A stretch of DNA of 64,000 bases from Linum tenue. Its lineage: Eukaryota > Streptophyta > Magnoliopsida > Malpighiales > Linaceae. The notes under the pieces are model-generated. The model had not been told where the DNA came from and searched no databases. It was given only the letters and a program-made list of their open reading frames with translations. The stretch is from contig CAMGYJ010000009.1 in assembly GCA_946122785.1 (NCBI GenBank), positions 5,424,937 through 5,488,936 of the forward strand, read 5' to 3'. Position 1 is the stretch's first letter; each line of letters starts with the position of its first letter. Both the position numbers and the translations under genes were made by a program. Shown in pieces: positions 23,271-34,433 of this stretch.

Positions 23271-24596
23271 TGATAACACCTAAATAACCCGTGATCTACA
23301 CTCCGACGCTCAAGTCAGTAAGGATAGATGATAGTGTATAGAGGAATGTAGAGAGAGATAGGGTTTAGAGAGAACCATCAGAGGTAAAATGTGGGAAGGG
23401 AGAGAAATCCCTTTGCTTGGAGGGTCTGGCCTCCTTATATAGGAGTCGGAGGCATCTAGTGGTGGGCGCCTCCCGTTGTAATGGACGCCCCCGACAGACT
23501 GGACGCCTTCGGGTAAAGGACGCCCCTAGGTGGACTGAACGCCTTCTGGTGTACTGGACCCTAGAATGAGCTTGGGCCCAAGGTGAGACGCTTTGTGGTG
23601 GGCTTGGGGCCATATTAGGCGGGTTAATACTAGACCCAACATTTGCCCCTTTGCTTCTTGTATTCTGTAAGAATGGAAGGAGTAAAATAACGCGTTAAGG
23701 TGTATTAACTTGCCTTACTTGCGAGTCTTCACGATGCGGTTTTGCCCCTTGTGCGACCATTGCTCAGTGATGGATGCCCCTGGTGATGGACGTCTCCCGG
23801 TGGACGAGACGCCACCCAGTGATGGAAGCCTCTGGGTGACAGGATGCCTCCCGGTGATGGACGCCCCAGAGTGGATTGCACCCTCGCGAGTCTGAACGAT
23901 GCGGTTTGCTTGCCCCTTGTGCGGCCATCGTCTTTGCTTATTTGTTTAGCATTCATTGTCTCGAGTTAGAGCTCTCAAGTCGTTTGAGATTTCCCCACTA
24001 GCCCATTGCCGAGCGTGCTAATATGTAGGCCGTAATTGTGAGCTGTATGCGTTAAGCTGTTGGACCGCGAGATGGGCATGAGCTTGTGTGCATGTTAAGC
24101 GTGAGTTGTTGGCTGAATATTAGGCGTTAGCTATATGCTAGGGAGGGCAGCCCCCATGACTTGAAAGTTTTAACTCAAGGCGGCGTTTGTGTTTTTAAGA
24201 TGCCACACCTGCTGGGAGGCGGGATCGTGTTTCTAGCTGTACCGATGTCGCGCCTACTAGGAAGCGGATTCAGGCTTCTACCTAGAGGAGAAGCATCGCT
24301 CAGGAAGCGAGATGCGGTTTATATCTGCGAAAGATGTGAGTGATTAGTGCCCCATATTTTAGAGCACAAACATAAGCATATCATGCGTGAAATATGTTAT
24401 AGTATAGTGAAAATGATTCTCTTCATGGCATGACATGGCATATGATATATATTTTATCTAGCATGATTTGTAATAAGCATCTTCACGGCATATGATATAA
24501 TATATATCTTAAAAGGGAGAACTTAGCTTGGGAATAAGTTGTAGAAGACATCTTGAAAGAGGTCTTAGTAATAGAAGTCGCATTATGATTTTCAAG

Positions 24597-24672
24597 GTAG
24601 TCTTGTAGTATAGTGGTATGCGACCAAGCTTGTGAGAGGCAAGTCTTGTGTTCGAAATTTGGTGGAGGCATT
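24597..24672 (+). ncRNA. tRNA-like (SINE-like) segment
   Basis: The word tagtatagtggta at 24606 fits the internal A box of a tRNA gene, and gtgttcgaaatt about 43 bases later fits the B box. The order resembles a plant tRNA-Asp body, but the acceptor stem does not pair. A pyrimidine tract ending in TTTTTT follows at about 24680. This is either a decayed tRNA-derived SINE head or a degenerate tRNA copy, not a functional tRNA. Confidence 0.4.
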
Positions 24673-25060
24673 TCTTCCTTCTTTTTTGTACTTGAATGCA
24701 GAGTAGGCTGTCTATCCGACACGGGCCCGGATTGTGGTCGGAGGCGGGCCTTGTTACGGAAGGCGAGACTTGCTTTGTGTAGACTTGGATGCCGAGCGGG
24801 CCGGATGGAGGGAGGCTCGCGTTACAGATTTGAAGGCGAGATGTGGATCAGGCGAGACGTGAAGGCATTTCTTCCTTCTTTTTTGTAATTGAATGCAGAG
24901 CGGGCTGTCCATCCGACACGGGCCCAGATTGTGGTTGGAGGCGGGCCTTGTTACGAAAGGCGAGACTTGCTTTGTGTAGAATTGGATGCTGAGCGGGCCG
25001 GATGGAGGGAGGCTCGCGTTACAGATTTGAAGGCGAGATGTGGATCAGGCTTCGTGTGGG
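24664..25060. repeat. Tandem repeat, two units of ~199 bp
   Basis: Two units start with aggcatttcttccttctttt at 24666 and 24863. They run in step through ccatccgacacgggccc, gaggcgggccttgttacg, gcgggccggatggaggg and ggcgagatgtggatcaggc. Only a few substitutions separate them. The unit lies in the interior of the non-coding LTR element. Confidence 0.85.
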
Positions 25061-25832
25061 CCCAACCGGCAGGTAGATGTACGAGGAAGACCGTGCATTT
25101 GGCGGTCCAAACTGAAGACAGGAGGCGAGCTGGAAACGGGTTTCGGATGCAGGCTTGAATGCGGTCCTCAATGAGGGACGGGTTGCCGACGTCTCCACTG
25201 AGTGACGCTTCTAGCCTGCCTCGGGAGCTGTGCTTGCCTGGGGAACGAAATCCACCTGTTTCCTTGACAGACAGAGAAAGGTAGACGTTGCTGTCTATTG
25301 GGAAGAGAGAGGCTGACGCGGCAGGAGTATAATGATGGTGACTGCGACATTCTCTTCTCGGCGGAGATCTACGTTTTCTTCGTTTCCTTTTTCTCATATC
25401 TCAAGTGGCGACGGCGGCGCTGGCGAAGATTAACAATGGTGGTGGTGTCGACGCCGCTAGCAACACTACCGGTTGGAATCTTTCCTTTTTGCTTTTTCTT
25501 GTCGTCTTTTGTTGTTGCAAGCTTCTGTTAAATCCGTAACTTCCAGGCTCTTTTCTTTACTTTGGCGGAGCAAAGGTTGATTTTGCTTTTGTTGGTGTCG
25601 TCCATAGGGGAAGTGGAGAGTCTGATTTTTCTAGGTTGTTGACAGAAATGGCCTGGCGAGAACAGCTCGACGACAGATCTAGAACTTCTTTTATCTTTTA
25701 TTTTGGCGGCTTTCGGTGGTAATTGGTGGAGGAAGAATCGACTTCATCTTCTCCTTCAGAAACCAAACGAGAAGAATACCAAATTAGGCCCCACGGTGGG
25801 CGCCAAAATGTTTGACCCGGATTAGTGTCGGG

Positions 25833-26278
25833 CAAGGTTGTCAACTCGCGGGTTGACCCGGACCCGGTCGACCTAGTGGGTTAAGGGTTAACAGGTCACC
25901 CGTTTTAGCCCGGAAATATGAAAATAGTCATTATATTGTATTTATCCTGATAAATCATATAAAATCTCATCTAACATATGAGTAATAACATATAACATTA
26001 CACTAAAGTAACATGTTGTACTTAGATCCAACATATAGTGAAAATTCACACACTTATATAACATCAATATTCAAATGTTCAACTAAGCATTCCAAAGATT
26101 TAGTTAGGTGAAAAGAAAAATCGGAAAATAGCGGCATTTCGCAAACCAAAGAAAAAAATGACACAATTTGACCTCCAACCCGATACCTTGTAACGGTCGA
26201 CCCGACGGGTGCGTGCGGCCTGTTTGTCTCAGCGGGTCAAGGTCAAAGTGGGTCGACCCCCGCGGGTTGACAACCTTG
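25833..26278. mobile_element. hAT MITE nested in the right LTR
   Basis: The element is 446 bp with inverted ends caaggttgtcaactcgcggg and the complement of caaggttgtcaacccgcggg. The flanks gtgtcggg (25825-25832) and gtgccggg (26279-26286) match at 7 of 8 bases. Removing the element rejoins the LTR sequence gattagtg...gggtgattag. The ends carry gggttgacccg words and the middle is AT-rich and non-coding. A similar isolated end (gggttgacaaca) lies near 26853. Confidence 0.85.
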
Positions 26279-27072
26279 GTGCCGGGTGATTAGTGTAGAG
26301 CCTTGATCTGCACTCCCTCGTCTGGTCTCCTCGGGAGTGGAAGAATCCTGTGGAGAGTCGGGGGCGGCCCCCGTGATCTACACTCCAATGCTCAAGTTAG
26401 GGGAGGATATATGATAGAGTATAGGGAAATGTAGAGAGAGATAGAGTTTAGAGAGAGAACCATCAGAGGTAAAATGTGGAAAGGGAGAGAAGTCCCTTTG
26501 TTTGGAGGGTCTGGCCTCCATATATAGGAGTCAGAGGCATCCAGTGGACGCCTCCCGGTGGTGGGCGCCTCCCGTTGTAATGGACGTCCCCGGTAGACTG
26601 GACGCCTCCCGTCGACGGACGCCTTCGGATAAAGGATGCCCCCGGGTGGACTGGACACCTCCTGGTGTACTAGACCGTAGAATGGGCTTGGGCCCAAAAT
26701 GAGACGCTTTGTGGTGAGTTTGGACCCGTATTAGGCGGGTTAATACTAGACCCAACATTAACCTATTAATTTTCTTCGTATCTGGGCTAAACTGATTCGT
26801 CCATCAATCCAGAACCCACTTTACCAACGGGCTAACCGTTTAGACCGGGTTGACAACACTGATTTTAAAACGTGAAAGCTTGCGGTAACCCGCTAGACAA
26901 AACCGCAATAGCCGAACTTGGGCCGGGCAGTTCCATTAGCCCACAAAAAAGCTGGACGGACGAGAACAGGATTTCGAATTATGAAAGAAAATTCCCATCA
27001 GCTCTTCACTTCTTCAACCACTGCAATTTATCCAGAGATTAATATAACAGAGACGGAAGAAAAGGGACGGGA

Positions 27073-28721
27073 ATGAAATCGGCATTTCGAACCGCGTGCT
27101 TCATTACACGCTCCGCTAGCTTCTTAAACCCTAAACCCAATTGTCTTCCCATTTCCCGCCCTCTCAGTCCCGCAATCACTACGCCTGCGGCCCTTCCCCT
27201 TCCCCTGGTAATCGCTTCTTCTTCCTCCCTCACTCAGCCATTTCGCCCATTCTGCTTGTCTGCCTCCATGGCCGGCGCCGGTGCCGATGCGGGCAACTCT
27301 TTGTCCTCCCTTGAAAGCCAGTTCAAGGGTTTCCGCAGCCAGCTGGAAGAGTCGGGCTCCTTGCGCGACAGGATTCGGACGGTGGTGAGTGATATTGAGT
27401 CCACTACTCGGGTCATGCAAGCGAATCTCCTCCTTGTTCATCAGTCTCGCCCGGTCCAAGGTATTTGAAAGAAATCCACTAAGTTATCTGCGATTTTTGT
27501 TATGTTTTGAGGTAATTTGCTGAACCCTAATTTTGCATTCATGAGATATTGTTTTTGTTGGCTACTTGCTTTGGGTGTAGATATTTTGGAAGAAGCGAAG
27601 GCTCAAATTGTCAAGCTGGGGGATCTCTACAAGCAACTTGCTGAAATTGTTCGGGAAGTCCCTGGACAGTATTACAGGCGAGACCTCTGCCTCGTACAAC
27701 TACGTGAACTGGTTTCTCTTTCTATGCTCGTGAATGTGGATTTAATTGGGTTGGCTTTTTGGCTGGATTGATTGATTTTAGGTATCATGGTGATTGGAGG
27801 AGTGAAACCCAGAGTGTTGTTTCGCTGCTTGCTTTTATGCATTGGTTAGAGACAGGAAATCTCCTAATGCACTCCGAAGCCGAGGAAAAACTAGAGCGTA
27901 TGCCTCATTTCCCTCTTGACTAAACACTCAGAACAATTGGTTTCATTTTTTCCTAAGGTGTTTAGTTTCTTGGATGAGCCTGCTTTATCTGTAGTAATAG
28001 AGGTAATTTCTGTTCTGTGCAGTGAATGGTTCAGAGTTTGGTTTGGATGTTGAAGACTATCTTGTAGGTGAGTGATGCTGTTATTCCATGTTTGCTGGAC
28101 AATGATATTGCTATGTTGTTGGTGCTATCAGAGCTTCAGCATTTCTTACAAAGATTAGTTATCTAAAGCCTATCAATTTGATGGGAATTTCCCTGAGTTT
28201 GTGATTTTTAAACACCTACGTGTTGTTGATATGCAGGCATTTGCTTCATGTCCAATGAGATGGTAAGACCTCTTCCACCGTTGAAATCACGCGTTTGTTT
28301 GCAGCTTGGTCTTTGTTCCCGTGTAACTGATCAAAGGTAAAGTTTTGGTTTTGCAGCCTAGGTATGTAGTGAACCAAGTGACGGCTGGGAACTATGATTG
28401 TCCAAGAAAAGTGATGAAGTTCCTCACAGACCTCCATGCAGCTTTCCGAATGCTCAATCTCCGCAACGACTTCCTTCGCAAGAAGTTTGATGGTATGTAA
28501 CAAGAGAATGTTGCTTGTTTTCATCGAACCCAGACAGTGCAGGGCATGTTCATCCATTAACGCTATTATCGACGCCTTTCTCACTCACTCTTACCTCTCC
28601 AGGAATGAAGTACGACTTGAGGAGAGTTGAGGAAGTTTACTATGATGTCAAGATTCGCGGTTTGTCTCCCAATGGCGAGCCAATATCCACCGGAGAACAG
28701 GGCGTGCAGGGCTCGATTTAG
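27073..28721 (+). CDS. Translin family protein
   Basis: Translin binds single-stranded DNA and RNA as a ring-shaped oligomer and, in other eukaryotes, forms with TRAX the C3PO nuclease. Exons: 27073-27460, 27581-27677, 27782-27897, 28023-28067, 28237-28262, 28357-28492 and 28603-28721, giving 308 residues. This equals the length I recall for Arabidopsis translin. Family motifs are ESTTRVMQANLLLVHQSRP, PGQYYRYHGDW, LLAFMHWLETG, FMSNEMPRYVVNQVTAG, CPRKVMKFLTDLHAAFRMLN and MKYDLRRVEEVYYDVKIRGL. The first 65 residues are rich in Ser, Pro and Arg and look like an organelle transit peptide; Met66 (27268) would give a form without it. Intron 2 starts GC (27678), and only this donor, with the acceptor before 27782, restores the conserved YYRYHGDW. 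The TRFL gene lies downstream on the same strand. Confidence 0.95.
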
Positions 28722-30239
28722 AATAGATTGCAAGGCTTGGGTCTCCATGTATTGGATGTGTACGTTGGGACTTTTCTGAGTGAACTTTTCTGAACACTAC
28801 TTTTGGTTGGATATGAGAAACAACCTAAGCTCAGTGGCTGTCTTAAGCTATGTTTGTCTTTGACAGTAGTCTGTAGATTAGTAAAATGAAATCATCTCTA
28901 CCCTAAATCAGTGTGCCGCCGCGCCGTGGATTGTAACCAACGAGGAGAAAAAGGCATACCGTAACGCCGGTAGCCAAGTTAACGGATCAGGCAAATAGCA
29001 ACGAGGAAGAGCTTAACGCCGTGATCGCATAAGTAAAAGGCGTAGTAGGGTGGCGTCAGGATTCTGTTAATGGCAGCCACCTGTCTCGTAGCCGCAGAGG
29101 CCGGACCCGAAATCACAAATTATTTCAAGATAGTACGCACACAACGTTATTGCTGGTCAGAACGAAAACTTTTTCGATTCCGTCCAATAAGGTTCCAGAT
29201 ATATCGTTCTTATTATTTTCTCCATCTGGCGTCGCGTATTGGGGTTTTGGCGGTTACACGAAGAGACTCTTTTCCTTCTGTTTCAGCCATAAAAGTCGGG
29301 ACAACATTCGCTGCGGAATCTCTCTCTGGTCTCTGCCTTGCTGAGCGAGCTCTCACTCCGCTTCTTCTACCCACAGCTAAGGTGAGGAGGGTGGCACCTT
29401 TTCTTTTGTCTTTCTTTCCTTTGCTATGTGATGTCCGTTCGTCTGTGTTCTTGTTTTGGGGTACATTTCGAATTTGTTTTGTGCGACTGTCCCGGCGTGA
29501 TTTCGACGGAATCTCGTCGTAGTTGTGTTGACGGTGGGATGAGTGGATGGAGTTGCTCTCTGGTTTTGGGGTTTCCGCACTGCTCTGTTGCGGGGCTGCG
29601 CTGCTGTTCTGTTTGGTTTCCGGGGAAAACGAAAAAGAAAAGGGGAAAAGTGTGGGGGGAGGCTTCTTGTCTTTTTGTTCCCATTTCTCTTTCACTGGCT
29701 TTCCCGTTTTCTGCCGTCTGGCCTCTGATTTCATTCCGCATCTCTCTTGACGTTGTTGGTTGTTGCATACTTCTCCCTTGAACTTGAGACACTTCCCTCT
29801 TACAAATTTTGCGGGAATGAGTTGTTTATATGTCTAGTGGTGGGTTGTTCAAGTTGCGATAATTCTGCATACTTATGTGAACGGTTGTTTACCTCTCCCG
29901 GAATGCCTACAGAAGCTCAGTTTCATCCTTTCTCTTAAGTAATTCAGTAGAAAGAGCTGAAAATGATGTGTGTCTGTCCTGTTTCTCAATTCGTGGAAGC
30001 ATTGGCCCGCAAGTTTCGGTTGCTATAACATTTTGTCATATTGGTTTGACATATTGGCATTCACAATGTCATTCTGCTTGCCAGAACAATGGTGAGAAAT
30101 GGCTGTGCTTCCCCTGATTTGAGGAAAAATCATATTTTTCTGCTAATCTCTTGAGTGTCTTTCGGTTGTTACCTTCTGGTAGGCTTCGATGGTTTCTTGT
30201 TCAAAACCGTGAACTCCAGCTTAGGATCATCGGATAAAA
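28722..30239 (+). other. Intergenic region and long leader of the TRFL gene
   Basis: Translin 3' sequence comes first. From about 29050 the sequence looks like the transcribed leader of the next gene: GC-richer, with a likely donor at 29380 (cagctaag then gtgagg) and several short upstream open frames. No conserved protein is encoded here. Open frames at 29070-29522 and on the opposite strand at 29213-29734 look like chance. Confidence 0.45.
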
Positions 30240-32129
30240 ATGGATATCAAGCCACGGTTTGATGCATTTGGATATACGAAATCTCCGCAGGTGAGAAATT
30301 TGTGGCTGTTTTATGCATTTATGTTTGTCTTCAGATTTTGACTTTATTTTTGGTAACGTAGTCTTGTGATTTTGAAGACGTTTCCTGTATCCTGTTTTGT
30401 TTAGGGAAACGATGATGATTTCTTGGTTCCTGCATCACGAGGAGAAGCGGGTGATTTCTGGCCCATGCTTGCTGAACCCAAAGCAGAGAGTCGGTCTGTG
30501 GATGGCTTCGTATGGTATGATAACAAGAGTTCTTGGAGTTGGACCGAATCCGAAATTGATGAATTCCTGCAGGCCTTAGAGTATAACCCAAAAGGTATGT
30601 TCTTGAGTGATTCACTTTCTCTAGTACATTGTAATGTTTGACAGATTAGGCAGACTCATACAAATTACAATAGAGAGCTCTACCTTGTTTGCTGCATCTC
30701 TGTGGTCAATTTGTTGACCTCTTCAATTCTGCTGTGCTTGTTAAGGTGGGCTGGGTTACAGCGGAGCCGAAGCACAAGATATTGTAGAGCTTGAAGTAAG
30801 GATTTTCATCCTAATTGTTCTCTCTCCCGATTTCTTTGCTAGACTGATCTTTTCCTATTTGCAACAAAATGTTTCAACCATCTTCTCGCATGTAAATTTA
30901 ATTGCTAATGCTGTTTTGCCCTTTCCCTTCACTTGTCTTGTTAGTGAGCTAGTTAATCGACTTTCATGGTGTCATTTAGGCTCTAGATGAACTGCTCGGT
31001 GGCATTTATGAAGTGGATAGTTTTTTCGAAGCGAACAAGTCCTCCACTAAAGGTGAAGAAAGTCAATCTCCTGGGCTTAGCTCTCGTAGCAATGGTGATG
31101 CTGCAAGAGCAGCTGTTCTTGGGTCGGCAGAGTCAGCAAGAGCAGCTGTTCTTGAAGCTCAATGCAACAATGATCCTAAGAATCTCAATCAGATGGACTC
31201 AAAGCCCTCAGTAAGTGGATATGAGAACATGAAATGTGTTCAGGCAACCAAAAGCTGCTCTTGCTTTCCTAGTTGGAAGGGTTTGGGTAAACGGTCCAAG
31301 AGATTTGTTAAACAACTTTCTGGTACAAAGTCATCTTGTCTTGAAACACCAACCGGGTCCTTGCCACGTAGGGTACTTCGAAAGAGACAAGCAGTTCCTT
31401 TGGTAAGAAGTTACTTAATTTGCCACTGTTTGTGTCTGCAAGTTGTGTGATTGGTTTTTCCCAGTCTTGGGTTCTGTAACTTATAGCTTCTTTGGACCAC
31501 CTTCCGCAGAATATTGATTCATCAGATGACCTCAATACCCCATCCGAGTCTGAAGATGACTTCAAGGAGAAACAAAGATCTAAGAGGCGCAGCGTTAGAA
31601 GGAAGAATCACACAATGTGGACTACAGAGGAGGTGCGTAAACTGGTTGATGGAGTTGCACAGTTGGGAACTGGGAGATGGACCGACATAAAGAAGTTGCA
31701 TTTCCCATCATCTTCTCATCGCACGCCTATGGATCTCAGGGTAATTAAAAAAATGAATGATCAATATTTTGTTGACATTTTAACAGTCAAGAAAGATCAT
31801 TCCGCTCTAGTTGCTGTTGGTGCTACTTTTGCAGGACAAATGGCGAAATCTTCTACGAACCGCCTGTGCCGAGCATGATCTCAAACATAAGAGACGAAAC
31901 AAAGGGGTGATTATTTTCTTCTATTTCCCTTTGGAAACTGCAGTTAATTTACACATTATTTCAGTGGTAAGGAGTGTTGATTGTTGATGAATCACAGGTT
32001 GGCGAAGAGAAGAAGGCGGGCATAGGTGGGGTGACGGAACCTCTGCTGCTACGAGTCTCGGAACTGGCCAGCATTCATCCCTACCCGAGGATTGTACGAG
32101 GTGGGAGGTATATGAGGAACAAGGACTGA
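30240..32129 (+). CDS. TRF-like (TRFL) telobox Myb protein
   Basis: Nuclear DNA-binding protein of the plant TRF-like group; family members carry one C-terminal Myb repeat of the kind that binds telomeric TTTAGGG repeats. Exons: 30240-30290, 30405-30594, 30746-30795, 30980-31402, 31510-31740, 31835-31906 and 31998-32129, giving 382 residues. The N-terminal half is acidic with aromatic motifs (GFVWYDNKSSWSWTESEID). Residues around 165-180 hold a short repeat of ARAAVL. A basic tract (KQRSKRRSVRRKNH) precedes the Myb repeat at about 273-325, with MWTTEEVRKLVDGV, LGTGRWTDIKKLHF and the telobox signature DLRDKWRNLLR split by an intron. The start follows a long leader. Gene order next to translin suggests the TRFL8 orthologue (from memory), but TRFL3 and TRFL6 are close relatives. 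Confidence 0.9.
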
Positions 32130-32751
32130 TCTTTAACCAACCAAATGTTAGTTCATCAAAGTAAGCTGTGAAGCAAACACAAGAATCTAGTATACCAAAC
32201 GGGCTATTACTGATTTCTGGCTAGGTAGGTAGTTTTTGTTCAGGGCATGGTCGGTGTATAGAACAAGAACAGTATTGTTCTTCGGAAACTTATAGAGTAC
32301 CGGCCGGGTTGGACAGGCTAAAAGTGTAGGGTTAACTGTGGGGATTGTGTTAGATTTTGTTTTGTAAAAAGTAGCTTGGTTTTTTGCGGATCAAACAGTG
32401 TGTTGCTAGCTTATACATATGGAATTAGATCAATATCAACTAACTTTGGCTCATGGTTCTTGATATCATATCAAAGATCCTATGAGAACTGAGAAGTTAG
32501 CAGAAGCCAGAATGAGTACAAGAGAAGTAAGCGGGATGAAATTTAATTTTGCGATTTTAAAATCAGACGACGGAAATGTGTACAAAAGATTTCCAACCTC
32601 TTCAAAAATCGCAGCCCCTCTTCCTCTAGCGTCCGTGAGCATCTCAAGCTGAGAATAGGTAAATAATAATCTTTGTTTCCTGACATCGAAAATTGATGTT
32701 ATGTTATAGATGCTTGTGAGTTGTGACCTCCTCTCCATGCCTTGTGGTTAA

Positions 32752-33341
32752 GGTCGGAAGTTTGGTACCAGTATTTGGGATATATACCGAATACCGTATC
32801 GAATTTGACTATATTTGGTATTACCGAATACACGTATTATTTCTTGGGATTTGGATTGGGATTGGGATTGGAATTGAATTTCAATTGTTATTCGGCATTA
32901 GGGATTACAGGATTGGGATCGGTATATATACCGAAATACCGATCAATACCAAAATATAAGCTAGTATGTATTTTATCCTCTCAACTGAACTCTCGCATTC
33001 ACAACTAAACGACCTTAAACCACCAAGAGTGTCATTTAGTTATATATAGATCATTCTATCACTATTAATAGTCATCTCTCGACCTCCAATTCGTCAAATT
33101 AACGATTACCAATGACAAGAACTTAAGATGTCTCCTCTCCTTCATTCTCCTTAATAGTATCCTAATTCAAGACACTTTGCTTAGTCTTTTCCCCCTAAAT
33201 TAAACAATAAAATCTAGTTTATATATTTAATTATTAATTGCAAAAGTAATTAATTTTGTATTCAATAATACCGATTGGGAAACCGAAATGATTTAGGGAT
33301 TGTGATTGACCTTTAGGGTGTAATTCGGTTTCCACCCCTAC
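32752..33341. mobile_element. Decayed hAT-like element
   Basis: The right end reads gtaattcggtttccacccct, whose complement, aggggtggaaaccgaattac, is a typical hAT MITE start. The left side near 32760 (ttggtaccagtatttggga, then many accgaatacc words) looks like the partner end but is eroded. Words of the type ttggtat and ataccgaat recur on both strands. No target duplication was found. Confidence 0.4.
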
Positions 33342-34185
33342 TTGTGGTAATGATTTCTCATCGATGATCGATATCGTGAAATCATTTTTGAGATTCCAAA
33401 CCTTTGACAAAACAATTTTCATCGACCCAATATTAGGGTTTCCTAGAGCGACAAGTCGCCCAACTAGACCTAGTTTCTGTACCGCTATATCTATCCAACT
33501 GTCTTGTCTGTTTCCTCAATCACCAGTGGTTCCTCATCATCGTTAGCAATTCGAACACAATGTAACTGAAGTCGAATCTCTGTGGCTGCAGGCTCCTTCT
33601 CGTTTTCCTCTGTCGTCTTCGCTTGTTCTTCACGGAAAAGCCAGAGTCCACAGAAGAATGAAGGTGCAGTCAGGCTAAAACACACTCCCTAAAACTGGAT
33701 GCAGGAGGCAATCCAGTAGCTATCGAGACCAAAGGGATGATGGATCGCCTATGGAAACTCTCACTTGGGATGATTCACTGATGAAACCTAACTCTCGTCG
33801 ATGAGAAAACCTTAAATGCCGCCTTTTCTTCTCTCCGAAGAAAAAAGTTCACATTTTACATTTATTGTAAAAAATATTAGATACTTATTTTTGTTGGGTT
33901 TTAATCATCTCCATAAGGTTTATATTAACAAAAGATTCTCATTCTCCTAATCAGTCAGTGACAGAGTCAGAAAGCTCGACGAGACTAATTTGAATTGTGT
34001 TAATTGGAGAAGTGGATTAAAGGCTTGTGGACTATTATAATTTCTAAATTTGTACACGATTTACATATGATTTTTCCAAATTGAAAGGGACTACAACCCC
34101 TCCGAGTTTCAACCTAACTCAACCACTGCTCACAATTTTTTATTTTACTTGGTTGAAGCAACATTATATTAGGTCAAATAATGAT
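33342..34185. other. Intergenic, no gene seen
   Basis: The first part (to about 33700) is of balanced composition with short open frames on both strands that match nothing I know. The rest is AT-rich. No repeat ends or RNA genes were recognised. Confidence 0.35.
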
Positions 34186-34433
34186 AATTTTAATAATGAG
34201 TTAGATTATGAGGATTGTTAACCTATTCAACAATCATGATCAAGTCGCAAAGAATTACCACATTATTGATAAATATGATGGGGAATGAAAAAATGAATTT
34301 TTTAGAAATAATTTTAATAATGAGTTAGATTATCAGGATTGTTAACCTATTCAACAATCATGATCAAGTCGCAAAGAATTAACACATTATTGATAAATAT
34401 GATGGGGAATGAACAAATGAATTTTTTAGAAAT
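34186..34433. repeat. Near-identical tandem repeat, 124 bp x 2
   Basis: The unit beginning aattttaataatgagttag at 34186 recurs at 34310 in exact register. I see only a few single-base differences and no indels. It lies in AT-rich DNA with no gene. The high identity suggests a recent local duplication. Confidence 0.88.

Larger units (their letters stand above)
23288..26757 (+). mobile_element. Non-coding LTR retrotransposon (LARD/TRIM-like)
   Basis: Direct repeats 23288-23641 and 26370-26757 both begin cccgtgatctacactcc and end ctagacccaaca. They frame 2.7 kb with no gag or pol domain. The right LTR is longer: it seems to begin at 25809 (tgtttgacccgg), directly after ccccacggtgggcgccaaaa, a motif I associate with the 5' side of plant LTRs. 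The left LTR lacks that first section. The LTRs contain many ggacgcc-type words. The interior holds a tRNA-like box pair, a 199 bp tandem repeat and GC-rich sequence. A hAT MITE is inserted in the right LTR. No standard primer-binding site was found after the left LTR. Confidence 0.7.

Noticed and set aside
24597..24672. A functional tRNA-Asp gene
   Set aside because: A and B box words are present but the acceptor and anticodon stems do not pair, and it lies inside a repeat.
29213..29734. Minus-strand open frame of 173 codons
   Set aside because: It lies across the probable leader of the TRFL gene, is Lys/Gln/Ser/Pro rich without motifs and competes with several plus-strand frames, so it looks like chance.
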